DNA from: Pseudotabrizicola sp.
Lineage (GTDB): Bacteria > Pseudomonadota > Alphaproteobacteria > Rhodobacterales > Rhodobacteraceae
Assembly (NCBI RefSeq): GCF_030684215.1
Contig: NZ_JAUXOV010000076.1
Coordinates: forward strand, 1 to 64,000
Reading direction: 5' to 3'
Length of the DNA: 64,000 bases
Part shown: one piece after another, positions 17,419 to 25,697 of the stretch
Position numbering within the stretch: position 1 is the first letter of the stretch
How the letters are laid out: every line of letters starts with the position of its first letter
The notes under the pieces: model-generated
Databases searched by the model: none
Seen by the model: only the letters and a program-made list of their open reading frames with translations
What the model was told of the DNA's origin: nothing
Translations under genes and position numbers: made by a program

Positions 17419-18768
17419 TCATTGGCCAAACTGGGAGGCCAGCCATTTTTCCAGCCAGTGGATGTTATACTCACCCGTCTGGATATCAGGCTCGTTGAGC
17501 AGGGCCTCAAACAGCGGTGTGCTGGTATCAACCCCGTCGATGATCAATTCGCCAAGCGCGCGGCGCAGACGGGCAAGTGCTTCGGGCCGGTCGCGACCAT
17601 GCACGATCAGCTTGCCGATCAGGCTGTCGTAGTAAGGTGGGATCGAATAGCCGGAATAAAGCGCGCTATCCATCCGCACACCAAAGCCGCCCGGCGCGTG
17701 GAACATCTTGACCTTGCCGGGGCAGGGCGTGAAGTTGGGCAGCTTTTCTGCGTTGATCCGCACCTCAATCGCGTGGCCGTTGATTTCCAGCTCGTCTTGA
17801 GTGAACGACATCGGCATGCCAGAGGCGACGCGGATCTGTTCGCGCACAAGATCGACGCCGAAGATATACTCGGTGACCGGGTGTTCGACCTGCAAACGGG
17901 TGTTCATTTCGATGAAATAGAACTTGCCGTCCTCATACAGGAATTCGACTGTTCCCGCGCCGATGTAGTTGATCTTTGCGACCGCATCGGCGCAGACCTT
18001 GCCGATTTCAGCCCGCATCTTGGGGGTGATCGACGGGCCGGGGGCTTCTTCAAACACTTTCTGGTGGCGGCGCTGCAAGGAACAATCCCGCTCGCCCAAG
18101 TGGACCGCGTTGCCTTTGCCGTCGCCAAAGACCTGAATCTCGATATGGCGGGGCTTTTGCAGGTATTTCTCGATGTAGACTTCGTCGTTGCCAAAGGCGT
18201 TCTTGGCCTCTGACCGCGCGGTGCGGAAGGCGACCTCCAGTTCGGCGGCATTTTTTGCCACCTTCATGCCGCGCCCGCCGCCGCCTGCGGTGGCCTTGAT
18301 GATCACTGGAAAGCCGATGTTTTCGGCAACTCCGATAGCGGTCTCAAAATCGGCAACGCCACCGTCAGACCCCGGCACGACCGGGATCCCCAGATCTTTG
18401 GCAGTGACCTTGGCGGTGATCTTGTCGCCCATGATGCGGATATGCTCCGCATTCGGGCCGATGAAGGTCAGACCATGGTCTTGCAAGGCTTGGGCAAAGC
18501 TGGCGTTTTCCGACAAGAACCCATAGCCCGGATGCACCGCCTGCGCGCCCGTGATCTCACAGGCCGAGATGATCGCGGCCTTGTTCAGATAGCTTTCCGA
18601 ACTGGGGGCAGGGCCAATGCAGATAGACTCGTCTGCCATGCGCACATGCATGGCGTCCGCGTCAGCGGTGGAATGGACGGCGACCGATTTGATCCCCATT
18701 TCGCGGCAGGCGCGGATCACGCGCAGCGCGATTTCCCCGCGGTTGGCGATCAGAATTTTTTCAAACAT
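17419..18768 (-). CDS. accC: acetyl-CoA carboxylase biotin carboxylase subunit
   Basis: A 449-residue biotin carboxylase, the exact length of the E. coli enzyme. It carboxylates the biotin on AccB using ATP and bicarbonate. [13 protein letters not shown] starts the pre-ATP-grasp domain. The glycine-rich ATP loop is [12 protein letters not shown], and the catalytic segment includes [19 protein letters not shown] and [14 protein letters not shown]. The ATG at 18768 is chosen over an upstream GTG. It follows accB by a few bases on the same strand. Confidence 0.97.
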   Translation of the reverse strand: MFEKILIANRGEIALRVIRACREMGIKSVAVHSTADADAMHVRMADESICIGPAPSSESYLNKAAIISACEITGAQAVHPGYGFLSENASFAQALQDHGLTFIGPNAEHIRIMGDKITAKVTAKDLGIPVVPGSDGGVADFETAIGVAENIGFPVIIKATAGGGGRGMKVAKNAAELEVAFRTARSEAKNAFGNDEVYIEKYLQKPRHIEIQVFGDGKGNAVHLGERDCSLQRRHQKVFEEAPGPSITPKMRAEIGKVCADAVAKINYIGAGTVEFLYEDGKFYFIEMNTRLQVEHPVTEYIFGVDLVREQIRVASGMPMSFTQDELEINGHAIEVRINAEKLPNFTPCPGKVKMFHAPGGFGVRMDSALYSGYSIPPYYDSLIGKLIVHGRDRPEALARLRRALGELIIDGVDTSTPLFEALLNEPDIQTGEYNIHWLEKWLASQFGQ

Positions 18769-18773
18769 CGGCG

Positions 18774-19262
18774 TCACTCGATGATCAACAAGGGCGCGCC
18801 GAATTCAACGGGCGTGCCATCCTCGACCAGAATGCGCTTGATCACACCTGCGCGCGGGGCCGGGATGTGGTTCATGGTTTTCATCGCTTCGATGATCAGA
18901 ACGGTCTGACCTTCAGCCACGGTGGCGCCAATGGTGATGAACGGCGTCGCCCCCGGTTCGGCCGCCAGATAGCAGGTGCCGACCATGGGCGAGGTGACCG
19001 CGCCCGGATGCTGCGACGGGTCTTCATTGGCAGCAGCAGCGGCGGGGGCCGCCGCAAGAGCCGCCGGGGCTGCGGCATAGACCGGAGCAGGGGCCGCCAT
19101 CTGTGTCGTCACGATATTGGCCTGCTTGACCACGCGCACATCAAGGCTGTCATCCTCACCATACTCGCGCTTCACGCTCAGTTCGGTCAGGTCGTTCTTG
19201 TTCAAAAGTTCTGCAAGGGCCGCGATAAAGGCCACATCTGCGTCGGGGGAATGTTTGCTCAT
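18774..19262 (-). CDS. accB: acetyl-CoA carboxylase biotin carboxyl carrier protein
   Basis: A 162-residue biotin carrier of acetyl-CoA carboxylase. An N-terminal helical region (~8-50), an Ala/Pro-rich linker and a C-terminal biotinyl domain carry EAMKTMN, with Lys128 as the biotin attachment site (Thr replaces the commoner Leu after it). The start is MSKHSPDAD at 19262; the reading frame stays open much further upstream only because it is antisense to preT and preA. It shares a divergent intergenic region with preT. Confidence 0.96.
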   Translation of the reverse strand: MSKHSPDADVAFIAALAELLNKNDLTELSVKREYGEDDSLDVRVVKQANIVTTQMAAPAPVYAAAPAALAAAPAAAAANEDPSQHPGAVTSPMVGTCYLAAEPGATPFITIGATVAEGQTVLIIEAMKTMNHIPAPRAGVIKRILVEDGTPVEFGAPLLIIE

Positions 19263-19407
19263 ACCGTCCTCTGGTTGGCTTGGGTGCCAGTTGGTGACCG
19301 TCTTACCATGGCGCAACGGCCTTGGTCGGGGCTGCATGCTTATAGCCCGCGATTTCGGGCGAGAAAAGCACCCTTTCAACTGCGCAATTTTTGGGCAGGA
19401 AACCGGC

Positions 19408-19436
19408 TTGGTCCTGAAATTATATGGCGTGATAAA
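19408..19436 (+). promoter_or_regulatory. candidate promoter of preT-preA
   Basis: TTGGTC (19408-19413) and GATAAA (19431-19436) are 17 bases apart, a plausible -35/-10 pair for a housekeeping sigma factor. The predicted start of transcription falls inside the palindrome that follows at 19438. Confidence 0.45.
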
Positions 19437-19437
19437 A

Positions 19438-19453
19438 TTTACCATTTGATAAA
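19438..19453. promoter_or_regulatory. RutR-like operator
   Basis: TTTACCATTTGATAAA is a near-palindrome that agrees at 11 of 14 defined positions with the known RutR site TTGACCAnnTGGTCAA. RutR is a TetR-type repressor that responds to uracil and thymine. The site sits just downstream of the candidate promoter and about 60 bases before preT, which encodes a pyrimidine-degrading enzyme, so repression relieved by pyrimidines is a natural reading. Confidence 0.55.
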
Positions 19454-19511
19454 AAAACGGACCTGTGCCAGTTTTTTGAAAAGACCACAAAGAACAGGGA
19501 GACGACAGCCC

Positions 19512-20837
19512 ATGACCAACAGCCCGCTGACGCCCGGCATTGCGCCCGCGCGCCTGCCAGCCGACCGCATCGCCGCAAACTTTGCCGATCACACGGCACC
19601 GCTTGACCGGCACGAGGCGCTGGTGGCCTCTGACCGGTGCTATTTCTGCCATGATGCGCCCTGCATCACGGCTTGCCCTACGGCCATCGACATTCCGCTG
19701 TTCATCCGCCAGATCGCAACCGGCACGCCCGAGTCTGCGGCAACCACGATCTGGACGCAGAATATCCTGGGCGGCATGTGCGCGCGGGTGTGCCCCACCG
19801 AAACCCTGTGCGAACAGGCCTGCGTGCGCGAGGCGGCAGAGGGCAAGCCGGTGGAAATTGGCAGGTTGCAACGCTTTGCCACCGATACCGCGATGGCTAA
19901 GGGGCTGCACCCGTTCACCCGCGCGGCCAGCACCGGCAAGTCGGTGGCGGTTGTGGGCGCAGGGCCTGCGGGTCTGGCCTGCGCGCACCGGCTTGCCATG
20001 CACGGGCATGACGTGGTGGTGTACGAACGCCGGGCCAAGGCGGGGGGGCTGAACGAATACGGCATCGCCAGCTATAAATCGACCGGGGGTTTCGCGCAGA
20101 AGGAAGTGGACTGGCTGCTGCAAATCGGCGGCATCACGGTGAAAACCGGGGTGGAGCTGGGCCGCGACGTCACGCTGGACGGGTTGCTTGGCAGCCATGA
20201 CGCGGTGTTTCTGGGCATTGGTCTGGGTGGCGTGAACGCCTTGCGCGCGGATGGCGAGGACAAGGCGGGTGTCGCCAACGCGGTCGATTTCATTGAGGAA
20301 CTGCGCCAGACGTCGGATCTTGGCACATTGGCCGTGGGCCGCGATGTGGTGGTGATCGGCGGCGGCATGACGGCAGTGGATGCGGCGGTGCAATCCAAAC
20401 TGCTGGGCGCAGAGAACGTGACCATTGTGTACCGTCGCGGTCAGGAAAAAATGAGCGCGAGCGCCTATGAACAGGAACATGCGACCAGTGCGGGCGTGCG
20501 GATCATCTGCAACGCGGCCCCCGTCGCGGTACATGGCAATGGTGCGGTGCGCGAGGTCGAGTTTGGCTATATGGCCGACACGGCTGAAGGGCTGAAAGCC
20601 AGCGGAGAGACGTTCCGGCTGAAGGCCGATCAGGTGTTTAAGGCCATCGGCCAGACCCTGACCGGCGCGCCGGACGGGGCCACGCTTGCGGGCGGCAAGA
20701 TCGCCGGCCTGCCCGCCGGGGTGTGGGCCGGGGGCGATTGCACTGGCGGGGGCGAAGACCTGACCGTGACAGCCGTGGCCCAAGGGCGCGACGCGGCTGA
20801 GGAGATTCACACGTTCCTGTTGGGGGTGGCGGGGTGA
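19512..20837 (+). CDS. preT: NAD-dependent dihydropyrimidine dehydrogenase subunit PreT
   Basis: A 441-residue flavoprotein that passes electrons between NAD(H) and PreA in the reductive pathway of uracil and thymine breakdown. The N-terminal cluster domain has CYFCHDAPCITACPTAID and CARVCPTETLCEQACV for [4Fe-4S] centres. Then come two dinucleotide-binding motifs, VVGAGPAGLACA and VVIGGGMTAVDAA. The ATG at 19512 follows a GGGAG element. preA is 24 bases downstream. Confidence 0.95.
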   Translation: MTNSPLTPGIAPARLPADRIAANFADHTAPLDRHEALVASDRCYFCHDAPCITACPTAIDIPLFIRQIATGTPESAATTIWTQNILGGMCARVCPTETLCEQACVREAAEGKPVEIGRLQRFATDTAMAKGLHPFTRAASTGKSVAVVGAGPAGLACAHRLAMHGHDVVVYERRAKAGGLNEYGIASYKSTGGFAQKEVDWLLQIGGITVKTGVELGRDVTLDGLLGSHDAVFLGIGLGGVNALRADGEDKAGVANAVDFIEELRQTSDLGTLAVGRDVVVIGGGMTAVDAAVQSKLLGAENVTIVYRRGQEKMSASAYEQEHATSAGVRIICNAAPVAVHGNGAVREVEFGYMADTAEGLKASGETFRLKADQVFKAIGQTLTGAPDGATLAGGKIAGLPAGVWAGGDCTGGGEDLTVTAVAQGRDAAEEIHTFLLGVAG

Positions 20838-20861
20838 ACCCCGCCCTACGGAGAAATTGAC

Positions 20862-22166
20862 ATGGCAAACCTGACAACAGACTTTATTGGCATCAAATCC
20901 CCAAACCCGTTCTGGCTGGCCTCGGCGCCGCCAACAGACAAGGAATACAACGTGCGTCGCGCGTTCGAGGCCGGGTGGGGCGGTGTGGTGTGGAAAACCC
21001 TTGGCTCTGAAGGGCCGCCGGTGGTGAACGTCAACGGCCCGCGCTATGGCGCGATCTGGGGCGCGGACCGTCGCCTTTTGGGGCTGAACAACATTGAGCT
21101 GATCACCGACCGCCCGTTGGAGGTGAACCTTCGCGAGATCAAATCGGTCAAGCGCGACTACAAGGACCGGGCGATGATCATCAGCCTGATGGTGCCTTGT
21201 GATGAGGACTCGTGGAAAGACATCCTTTCCCGGATTGAAGACACCGAAGCCGACGGGGTGGAACTCAACTTTGGCTGCCCGCATGGGATGGCCGAACGCG
21301 GCATGGGGTCTGCCGTGGGGCAGGTGCCCGAATATATCGAGATGGTCACCCGCTGGGTGAAACAGCACAGCCGCATGCCGTGTATCGTGAAGCTGACCCC
21401 GAACATCTCTGACATCCGCAAACCGGCCGAGGCGGCAAAGCGTGGTGGTGCGGATGCGGTGTCGCTGATCAACACCATCAATTCGATCACCAGCGTCAAC
21501 CTTGACAGCTTCAGCCCCGAGCCGATGATCGACGGCAAAGGCACGCATGGCGGCTATTGCGGCCCGGCGGTCAAACCGATCGCGCTGAACATGGTGGCCG
21601 AGATTGCGCGCAGCCCTGAAACCTACGGCATGCCGATTTCCGGTATTGGCGGGGTGACGACATGGCGCGATGCGGCTGAGTTCATGGCGCTGGGGGCGGG
21701 CAATGTGCAGGTGTGCACGGCTGTGATGACCTATGGCTTCAAGATCGTGCAGGAAATGATCTCGGGCCTGTCGCAATATATGGACGACAAGGGCATGACC
21801 ACGACCGCTGACCTTGTGGGCCGCGCGGTGCCCAATGTCACCGACTGGCAGTTCCTGAACCTTAACTATGTGACCAAAGCCCATATCAGCCAGGATGATT
21901 GCATCAAATGCGGGCGCTGCTACGCCGCCTGCGAAGACACCAGCCATCAGGCCATTTCGATGAGTTCGGAGCGGGTGTTTGAGGTGATGGACGACGAATG
22001 CGTCGCCTGCAACCTGTGCGTCAACGTCTGCCCGGTGGAAAACTGCATCACCATGGTCGAGATGCCCAAAGGGGCGGTGGACCCGCGCACCAAGACCCCG
22101 GTGGGCGATTATGCCAACTGGACGACGCATCCGAACAATCCGTCCACGGTGAAGGCTGCGGAATAA
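20862..22166 (+). CDS. preA: NAD-dependent dihydropyrimidine dehydrogenase subunit PreA
   Basis: A 434-residue subunit that reduces uracil or thymine to the dihydro forms. Residues 1-~330 form the FMN-binding, dihydroorotate-dehydrogenase-like barrel. The C-terminus has a ferredoxin domain with CIKCGRCYAACEDTSHQ and CVACNLCVNVCPVENC, giving two [4Fe-4S] clusters. A GGAG element precedes the start. Downstream pathway genes (hydantoinase/dihydropyrimidinase, beta-ureidopropionase) are not adjacent here. Confidence 0.96.
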   Translation: MANLTTDFIGIKSPNPFWLASAPPTDKEYNVRRAFEAGWGGVVWKTLGSEGPPVVNVNGPRYGAIWGADRRLLGLNNIELITDRPLEVNLREIKSVKRDYKDRAMIISLMVPCDEDSWKDILSRIEDTEADGVELNFGCPHGMAERGMGSAVGQVPEYIEMVTRWVKQHSRMPCIVKLTPNISDIRKPAEAAKRGGADAVSLINTINSITSVNLDSFSPEPMIDGKGTHGGYCGPAVKPIALNMVAEIARSPETYGMPISGIGGVTTWRDAAEFMALGAGNVQVCTAVMTYGFKIVQEMISGLSQYMDDKGMTTTADLVGRAVPNVTDWQFLNLNYVTKAHISQDDCIKCGRCYAACEDTSHQAISMSSERVFEVMDDECVACNLCVNVCPVENCITMVEMPKGAVDPRTKTPVGDYANWTTHPNNPSTVKAAE

Positions 22167-22169
22167 GCC

Positions 22170-23030
22170 CTAGCGCGCGCCGGGGGTTTGCAACCTTCGG
22201 CGCGCAGCTTGTATCAGCCGCTTGTGCGTGGCCGCAGTGCGGTTGCGCAGATGCATCGCGGCATAGACCGGCTGGCGGATCACCGGCGCATCGGTGACCA
22301 TTTGATACTCGCCTTGCGCCACCATAGCGCGGGCCTGACTTTCCATCACATAGCCCGACCCGCCAATGCGTTCCAACAACAGCGCCACGGCGCTGCTTTG
22401 CCCGACGGACAGGTGGGCTGCTGTCAGATGTGGCAGGAGTTGGCGGTGTGCCGCCTCGAACGCGGGCGAGAAATTGGCGCAGACGTAGGTTTCTGCCGAT
22501 ATGGCCGCAAGGGTATCGGCCTCGGTCGAGATCAGGTGGTAGGGGATCTCGGCCAGAGTGTCGAAATACAGGTCTGGCTGCGGCTTTGGCGTGAACATCA
22601 GCGCGAAATCCAGCGCGCCGGTGACCAGATCGGCGCACATCTGGGTGGAGTAATCCGGTTCTATATAGAGTGCCGCTTGCGGCAGCAGCGCGCGGAAATC
22701 GGCCACCAGCGCGCCCAGATGCGCGGGGGCAAGGTCGTTCTGCACCCCGATCCGCAACGTCAGCGCCGCTGTGCCGCTGGCCATCACCGCGCGGCGGGCC
22801 ATCGTCCATTCCTGCCGGAGCAGCCTTGCGTGCGGCTCGAATTTCAGCCCTTCGGTGGTCAGCTGCGTGCCCGCGCGCGAGCGGGTGAACAGCCGCGCGC
22901 CAAGCGCCTGTTCCAATGCCACGAGACGCCCTGAGACGGTGGATTGGGTCAGGCCCATCCGTTCCGCGGTGCGGTTGAAGCTGCGGGTTTCGATCAGGTC
23001 AAGGAAGGTGTCGATCTGGTCGATCTGCAT
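22170..23030 (-). CDS. LysR-family transcriptional regulator
   Basis: A 286-residue LysR regulator. The N-terminal winged helix spans ~1-60 (FLDLIETRSFNRTAERMGLT...VSGRLVALEQALGARLFTR), and an effector-binding domain of ~195 residues follows. The ATG at 23030 is chosen because the upstream extension is Pro/Gly-rich and not typical of the family. It is divergent from the FAD oxidoreductase operon, and a perfect palindrome with a T-N11-A box lies between, so it probably controls that operon. The effector is unknown; the convergent end is three bases from preA. Confidence 0.9.
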   Translation of the reverse strand: MQIDQIDTFLDLIETRSFNRTAERMGLTQSTVSGRLVALEQALGARLFTRSRAGTQLTTEGLKFEPHARLLRQEWTMARRAVMASGTAALTLRIGVQNDLAPAHLGALVADFRALLPQAALYIEPDYSTQMCADLVTGALDFALMFTPKPQPDLYFDTLAEIPYHLISTEADTLAAISAETYVCANFSPAFEAAHRQLLPHLTAAHLSVGQSSAVALLLERIGGSGYVMESQARAMVAQGEYQMVTDAPVIRQPVYAAMHLRNRTAATHKRLIQAARRRLQTPGAR

Positions 23031-23069
23031 GGGTTTTTTCCTGTGGCTGACCCCGGGGCGCTGCCCCGC

Positions 23070-23099
23070 ACCCCGGAGTATTGGGGCCAAAATGAAGCT
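23070..23099. repeat. short intergenic repeat, copy 1
   Basis: CACCCCGGAGTATTGGGGCC followed by AAAATGAAG is one copy of a short element of the form CCGGAGTATTT-N6-AAGATGAA. Other copies are found at 25668, 28155 and as an inverted pair at 30687-30765. Confidence 0.6.
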
Positions 23100-23117
23100 G
23101 ATCGGTTTTTCCGATCA
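23099..23117. promoter_or_regulatory. palindromic LysR-type operator
   Basis: TGATCGG-TTTTT-CCGATCA is a perfect 7-bp inverted repeat, and its core TCGGTTTTTCCGA fits the LysR T-N11-A rule. It lies 69 bases upstream of the LysR start and 76 bases upstream of the first oxidoreductase gene, where a shared divergent operator would be expected. Confidence 0.6.
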
Positions 23118-23193
23118 ATAGCCGGGTTCCGGGCGAATTGAAAGCTGTGTCAAGCGGGCGGATAGTGCGGCCAAAGACAGGGGAGACCGGGGT

Positions 23194-25635
23194 ATGGCAG
23201 CTTTGCCTTCAAGCGCGCGTGTGGTGATCATCGGCGGTGGGGCGGTGGGGGCATCTGCCTTGTATCATCTGGCGCTGGCCGGATGGACGGATTGCGTTTT
23301 GCTGGAGAAAAACGAGCTGACCGCCGGCAGCACATGGCATGCGGCGGGCAATGTGCCGACGTTTTCGGCAAGCTGGTCGATCATGAACATGCAGCGCTAT
23401 TCGGCCAGTCTGTACCGTGATCTGGGAGAGCGGGTCGGCTATCCGATGAATTACAATGTTACCGGGTCGGTGCGTCTGGGCCACAGTGCGGAGCGGCTGC
23501 TGGAATTTCGCCGCGTGGCGGGCATGGGGCGCTATCAGGGGATGGATCTGGACATTCTGGGCCCAGGAGAGATTCACTCGCGCTATCCTTTTTTGGAAAC
23601 GCATGATCTGACGGGCGCGCTGTATGATCCATACGACGGCGATATTGACCCTGCGCAGTTGACGCAGGCGCTTGCCAAGGGCGCCCGCGACATGGGCGCA
23701 CATGTGGAGCGCTTCTGCCCGGTGACAGCGGCGCGCTGGACCGGGTCGGAGTGGGTGCTGACCACGCCAAAGGGCGAGATCCGGGCCGAATATGTGCTGA
23801 ATGCGGGCGGCTATTACGCGGCCGAAGTGGGTCGCATGTTCGGCCGCCGGGTGCCGATGATGGTGATGAGCCATCAGTATATGCTGTTCGACGCCATCCC
23901 CGAGCTGGAAGCATGGACGAAGGAAGTCGGCCACAAGCTGCCGCTGTTGCGCGATGTGGATTCGTCTTATTACCTGCGGCAGGAAAAGATGGGCTTCAAC
24001 CTTGGCCCTTATGAAAACACCTGCCGCGCGCATTGGGCCACGCCCGATGATCCAATGCCGGAGGATTTCAGCTTTCAGCTTTTCCCCGATGATCTGGAGC
24101 GGCTGGAGTTCCAGATCTCGGACGCAATGGCGCGGGTGCCGTTGCTGGCCGAGGCCAAGCTGCAAAAGGTGATCAACGGGCCGATCCCCTATACGCCCGA
24201 TGGCAACCCGCTGATCGGGCCGATGCCGGGTGTGCCCAATGCGTTCGAGGCGGCGGTGTTCACCTTTGGCATCTGTCAGGCGGGCGGTGCGGGCAAGGTG
24301 CTGGCCGAATGGGTGACCCAAGGGGCGACCGAGTGGGATATGTGGTCATGCGATCCGCGCCGATTTACCGGTTTTGAGGATCACGATTACTGCGTTGCCA
24401 AGGGGATGGAGGTTTACGGCCACGAATATGCTATCCATTTTCCGCATCATGTCTGGCCCGAAGGCCGGATGAAGAAAACCAGCGCCGTGCATGACCGGGT
24501 GGCGGTTCTGGGGGCGCAGTTTGGCCCTTACAACGGCTGGGAGCGCGCACTTTGGTATGCGGGCGAGGGCGATGATAGCTCTGAGGCGGCGCAACGCACA
24601 TGGCGCCGTGAGGGCCCGTGGTTTAGGGCGGTCAAGGCCGAGTGCGAGGCGGTGCGCGATGCCTGCGGTATTCTGGACCTGCCGGGCTTTTCACGCTTTG
24701 CCATTAAGGGGCCGGGGGTGGCTGACTGGCTGGGCGCACAGATCACAGGGCGGGTGCCGGGGGTGGGTCGCCTCGGGCTGGCCTATTTCGCGGATGACAA
24801 GGGGCGGATCGTCACGGAGATGTCGGTCGCCCGCATCGCCGAGGATGAACTCCTGCTGATTACGGCCGCGACCGCACAAGAGCATGACAAGGCGTGGCTG
24901 GTCCGGCATCTGGCGCCGGGCCTGGTGCTGAGCGACCACAGCGCCGAATGGAGCACGCAGATCCTGACCGGTCCAAAGGCGCGCGATGTGCTGCGAGCGG
25001 TGACAGACGCTGACCTGTCGCGGCCCTGGCTGACGTGGCAGGAGGCAACGATCGCAGGGGCCGGGGTGATGCTGATGCGGGTCAGCTTTGCTGGCGAGCT
25101 GGGCTGGGAGATTCACAGCCGCGTGGCGGACACTGCGATGGTCTGGGATGCTGTCTGGGCGGCAGGGCAAGCCCATGGTCTGCGCCCGTTTGGCATGTTC
25201 GCGCTGAACTCTTTGCGCATTGAAAAGGGATATCGCGCCTGGAAGGGTGACCTTTCGACGGATTACACGGTGCTGCAAGGCGGGCTGGAGCGGTTTGTCG
25301 ACTGGGCCAAGCCCGATTTCCGAGGGCGCGCGGCTTTGGCGGCGGAAAAGCAGGCGGGGGTGACGAAGCGCTTTGTCACCTTGCGGGTGGCGGCAGGCGA
25401 ATTGGACCCGCCCTACATGTCGACGATCTGGCACGGCGGTGCCGTGGTTGGGGAAACCACCAGCGCTTATTGGGGCCACCGGGTGGGCGCGTGCCTTGCA
25501 CTAGGGATGCTGCGGGCCGATTTGTGCGCGCCGGGCACAGAGGTGGAGGTCGAGGTGTTCGGGGAGAGGCTGGCGGCACAGGTGCTGCCTGACGCGCCGG
25601 TTTGGGATGCAACGAACGCGCGTTTGCGCGGCTGA
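23194..25635 (+). CDS. FAD-dependent oxidoreductase with GcvT domain, dimethylglycine/sarcosine dehydrogenase-like (1)
   Basis: An 813-residue enzyme of the dimethylglycine dehydrogenase/sarcosine dehydrogenase family. The DAO-type FAD domain begins VVIIGGGAVGASALYHLA and carries TAGSTWHAAGN, where His49 matches the residue that binds FAD covalently in mammalian dimethylglycine dehydrogenase. The C-terminal half (~430-813) is a GcvT-like folate domain that can trap the methyl as methylene-tetrahydrofolate (FGMFALNSLRIEKGYR motif). A GGGAG element precedes the ATG. Probable reaction: oxidative N-demethylation of a methylated amine; exact substrate unknown. Confidence 0.88.
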   Translation: MAALPSSARVVIIGGGAVGASALYHLALAGWTDCVLLEKNELTAGSTWHAAGNVPTFSASWSIMNMQRYSASLYRDLGERVGYPMNYNVTGSVRLGHSAERLLEFRRVAGMGRYQGMDLDILGPGEIHSRYPFLETHDLTGALYDPYDGDIDPAQLTQALAKGARDMGAHVERFCPVTAARWTGSEWVLTTPKGEIRAEYVLNAGGYYAAEVGRMFGRRVPMMVMSHQYMLFDAIPELEAWTKEVGHKLPLLRDVDSSYYLRQEKMGFNLGPYENTCRAHWATPDDPMPEDFSFQLFPDDLERLEFQISDAMARVPLLAEAKLQKVINGPIPYTPDGNPLIGPMPGVPNAFEAAVFTFGICQAGGAGKVLAEWVTQGATEWDMWSCDPRRFTGFEDHDYCVAKGMEVYGHEYAIHFPHHVWPEGRMKKTSAVHDRVAVLGAQFGPYNGWERALWYAGEGDDSSEAAQRTWRREGPWFRAVKAECEAVRDACGILDLPGFSRFAIKGPGVADWLGAQITGRVPGVGRLGLAYFADDKGRIVTEMSVARIAEDELLLITAATAQEHDKAWLVRHLAPGLVLSDHSAEWSTQILTGPKARDVLRAVTDADLSRPWLTWQEATIAGAGVMLMRVSFAGELGWEIHSRVADTAMVWDAVWAAGQAHGLRPFGMFALNSLRIEKGYRAWKGDLSTDYTVLQGGLERFVDWAKPDFRGRAALAAEKQAGVTKRFVTLRVAAGELDPPYMSTIWHGGAVVGETTSAYWGHRVGACLALGMLRADLCAPGTEVEVEVFGERLAAQVLPDAPVWDATNARLRG

Positions 25636-25667
25636 CAGGGTGGACCGGGGGTTTCACACCCCCGGAC

Positions 25668-25697
25668 CCCCGTGGGATATTTGGGAACAGAAAATGG
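25668..25697. repeat. short intergenic repeat, copy 2 (spans the next start codon)
   Basis: CCCCCGTGGGATATTTGGGA followed by ACAGAAAATGG is a diverged copy of the element. The ATG at 25694 of the downstream gene lies in its 3' part, where the intact element has AAGATGAA, so the repeat appears to supply the start region. Confidence 0.5.

Noticed and set aside
18774-22130. Open minus-strand frame of more than 1,100 codons extending from accB across preT and preA
   Set aside because: Only the last 162 codons are accB; the rest is antisense to two clearly real genes and has the His/Arg-rich composition typical of reverse frames in GC3-rich DNA.
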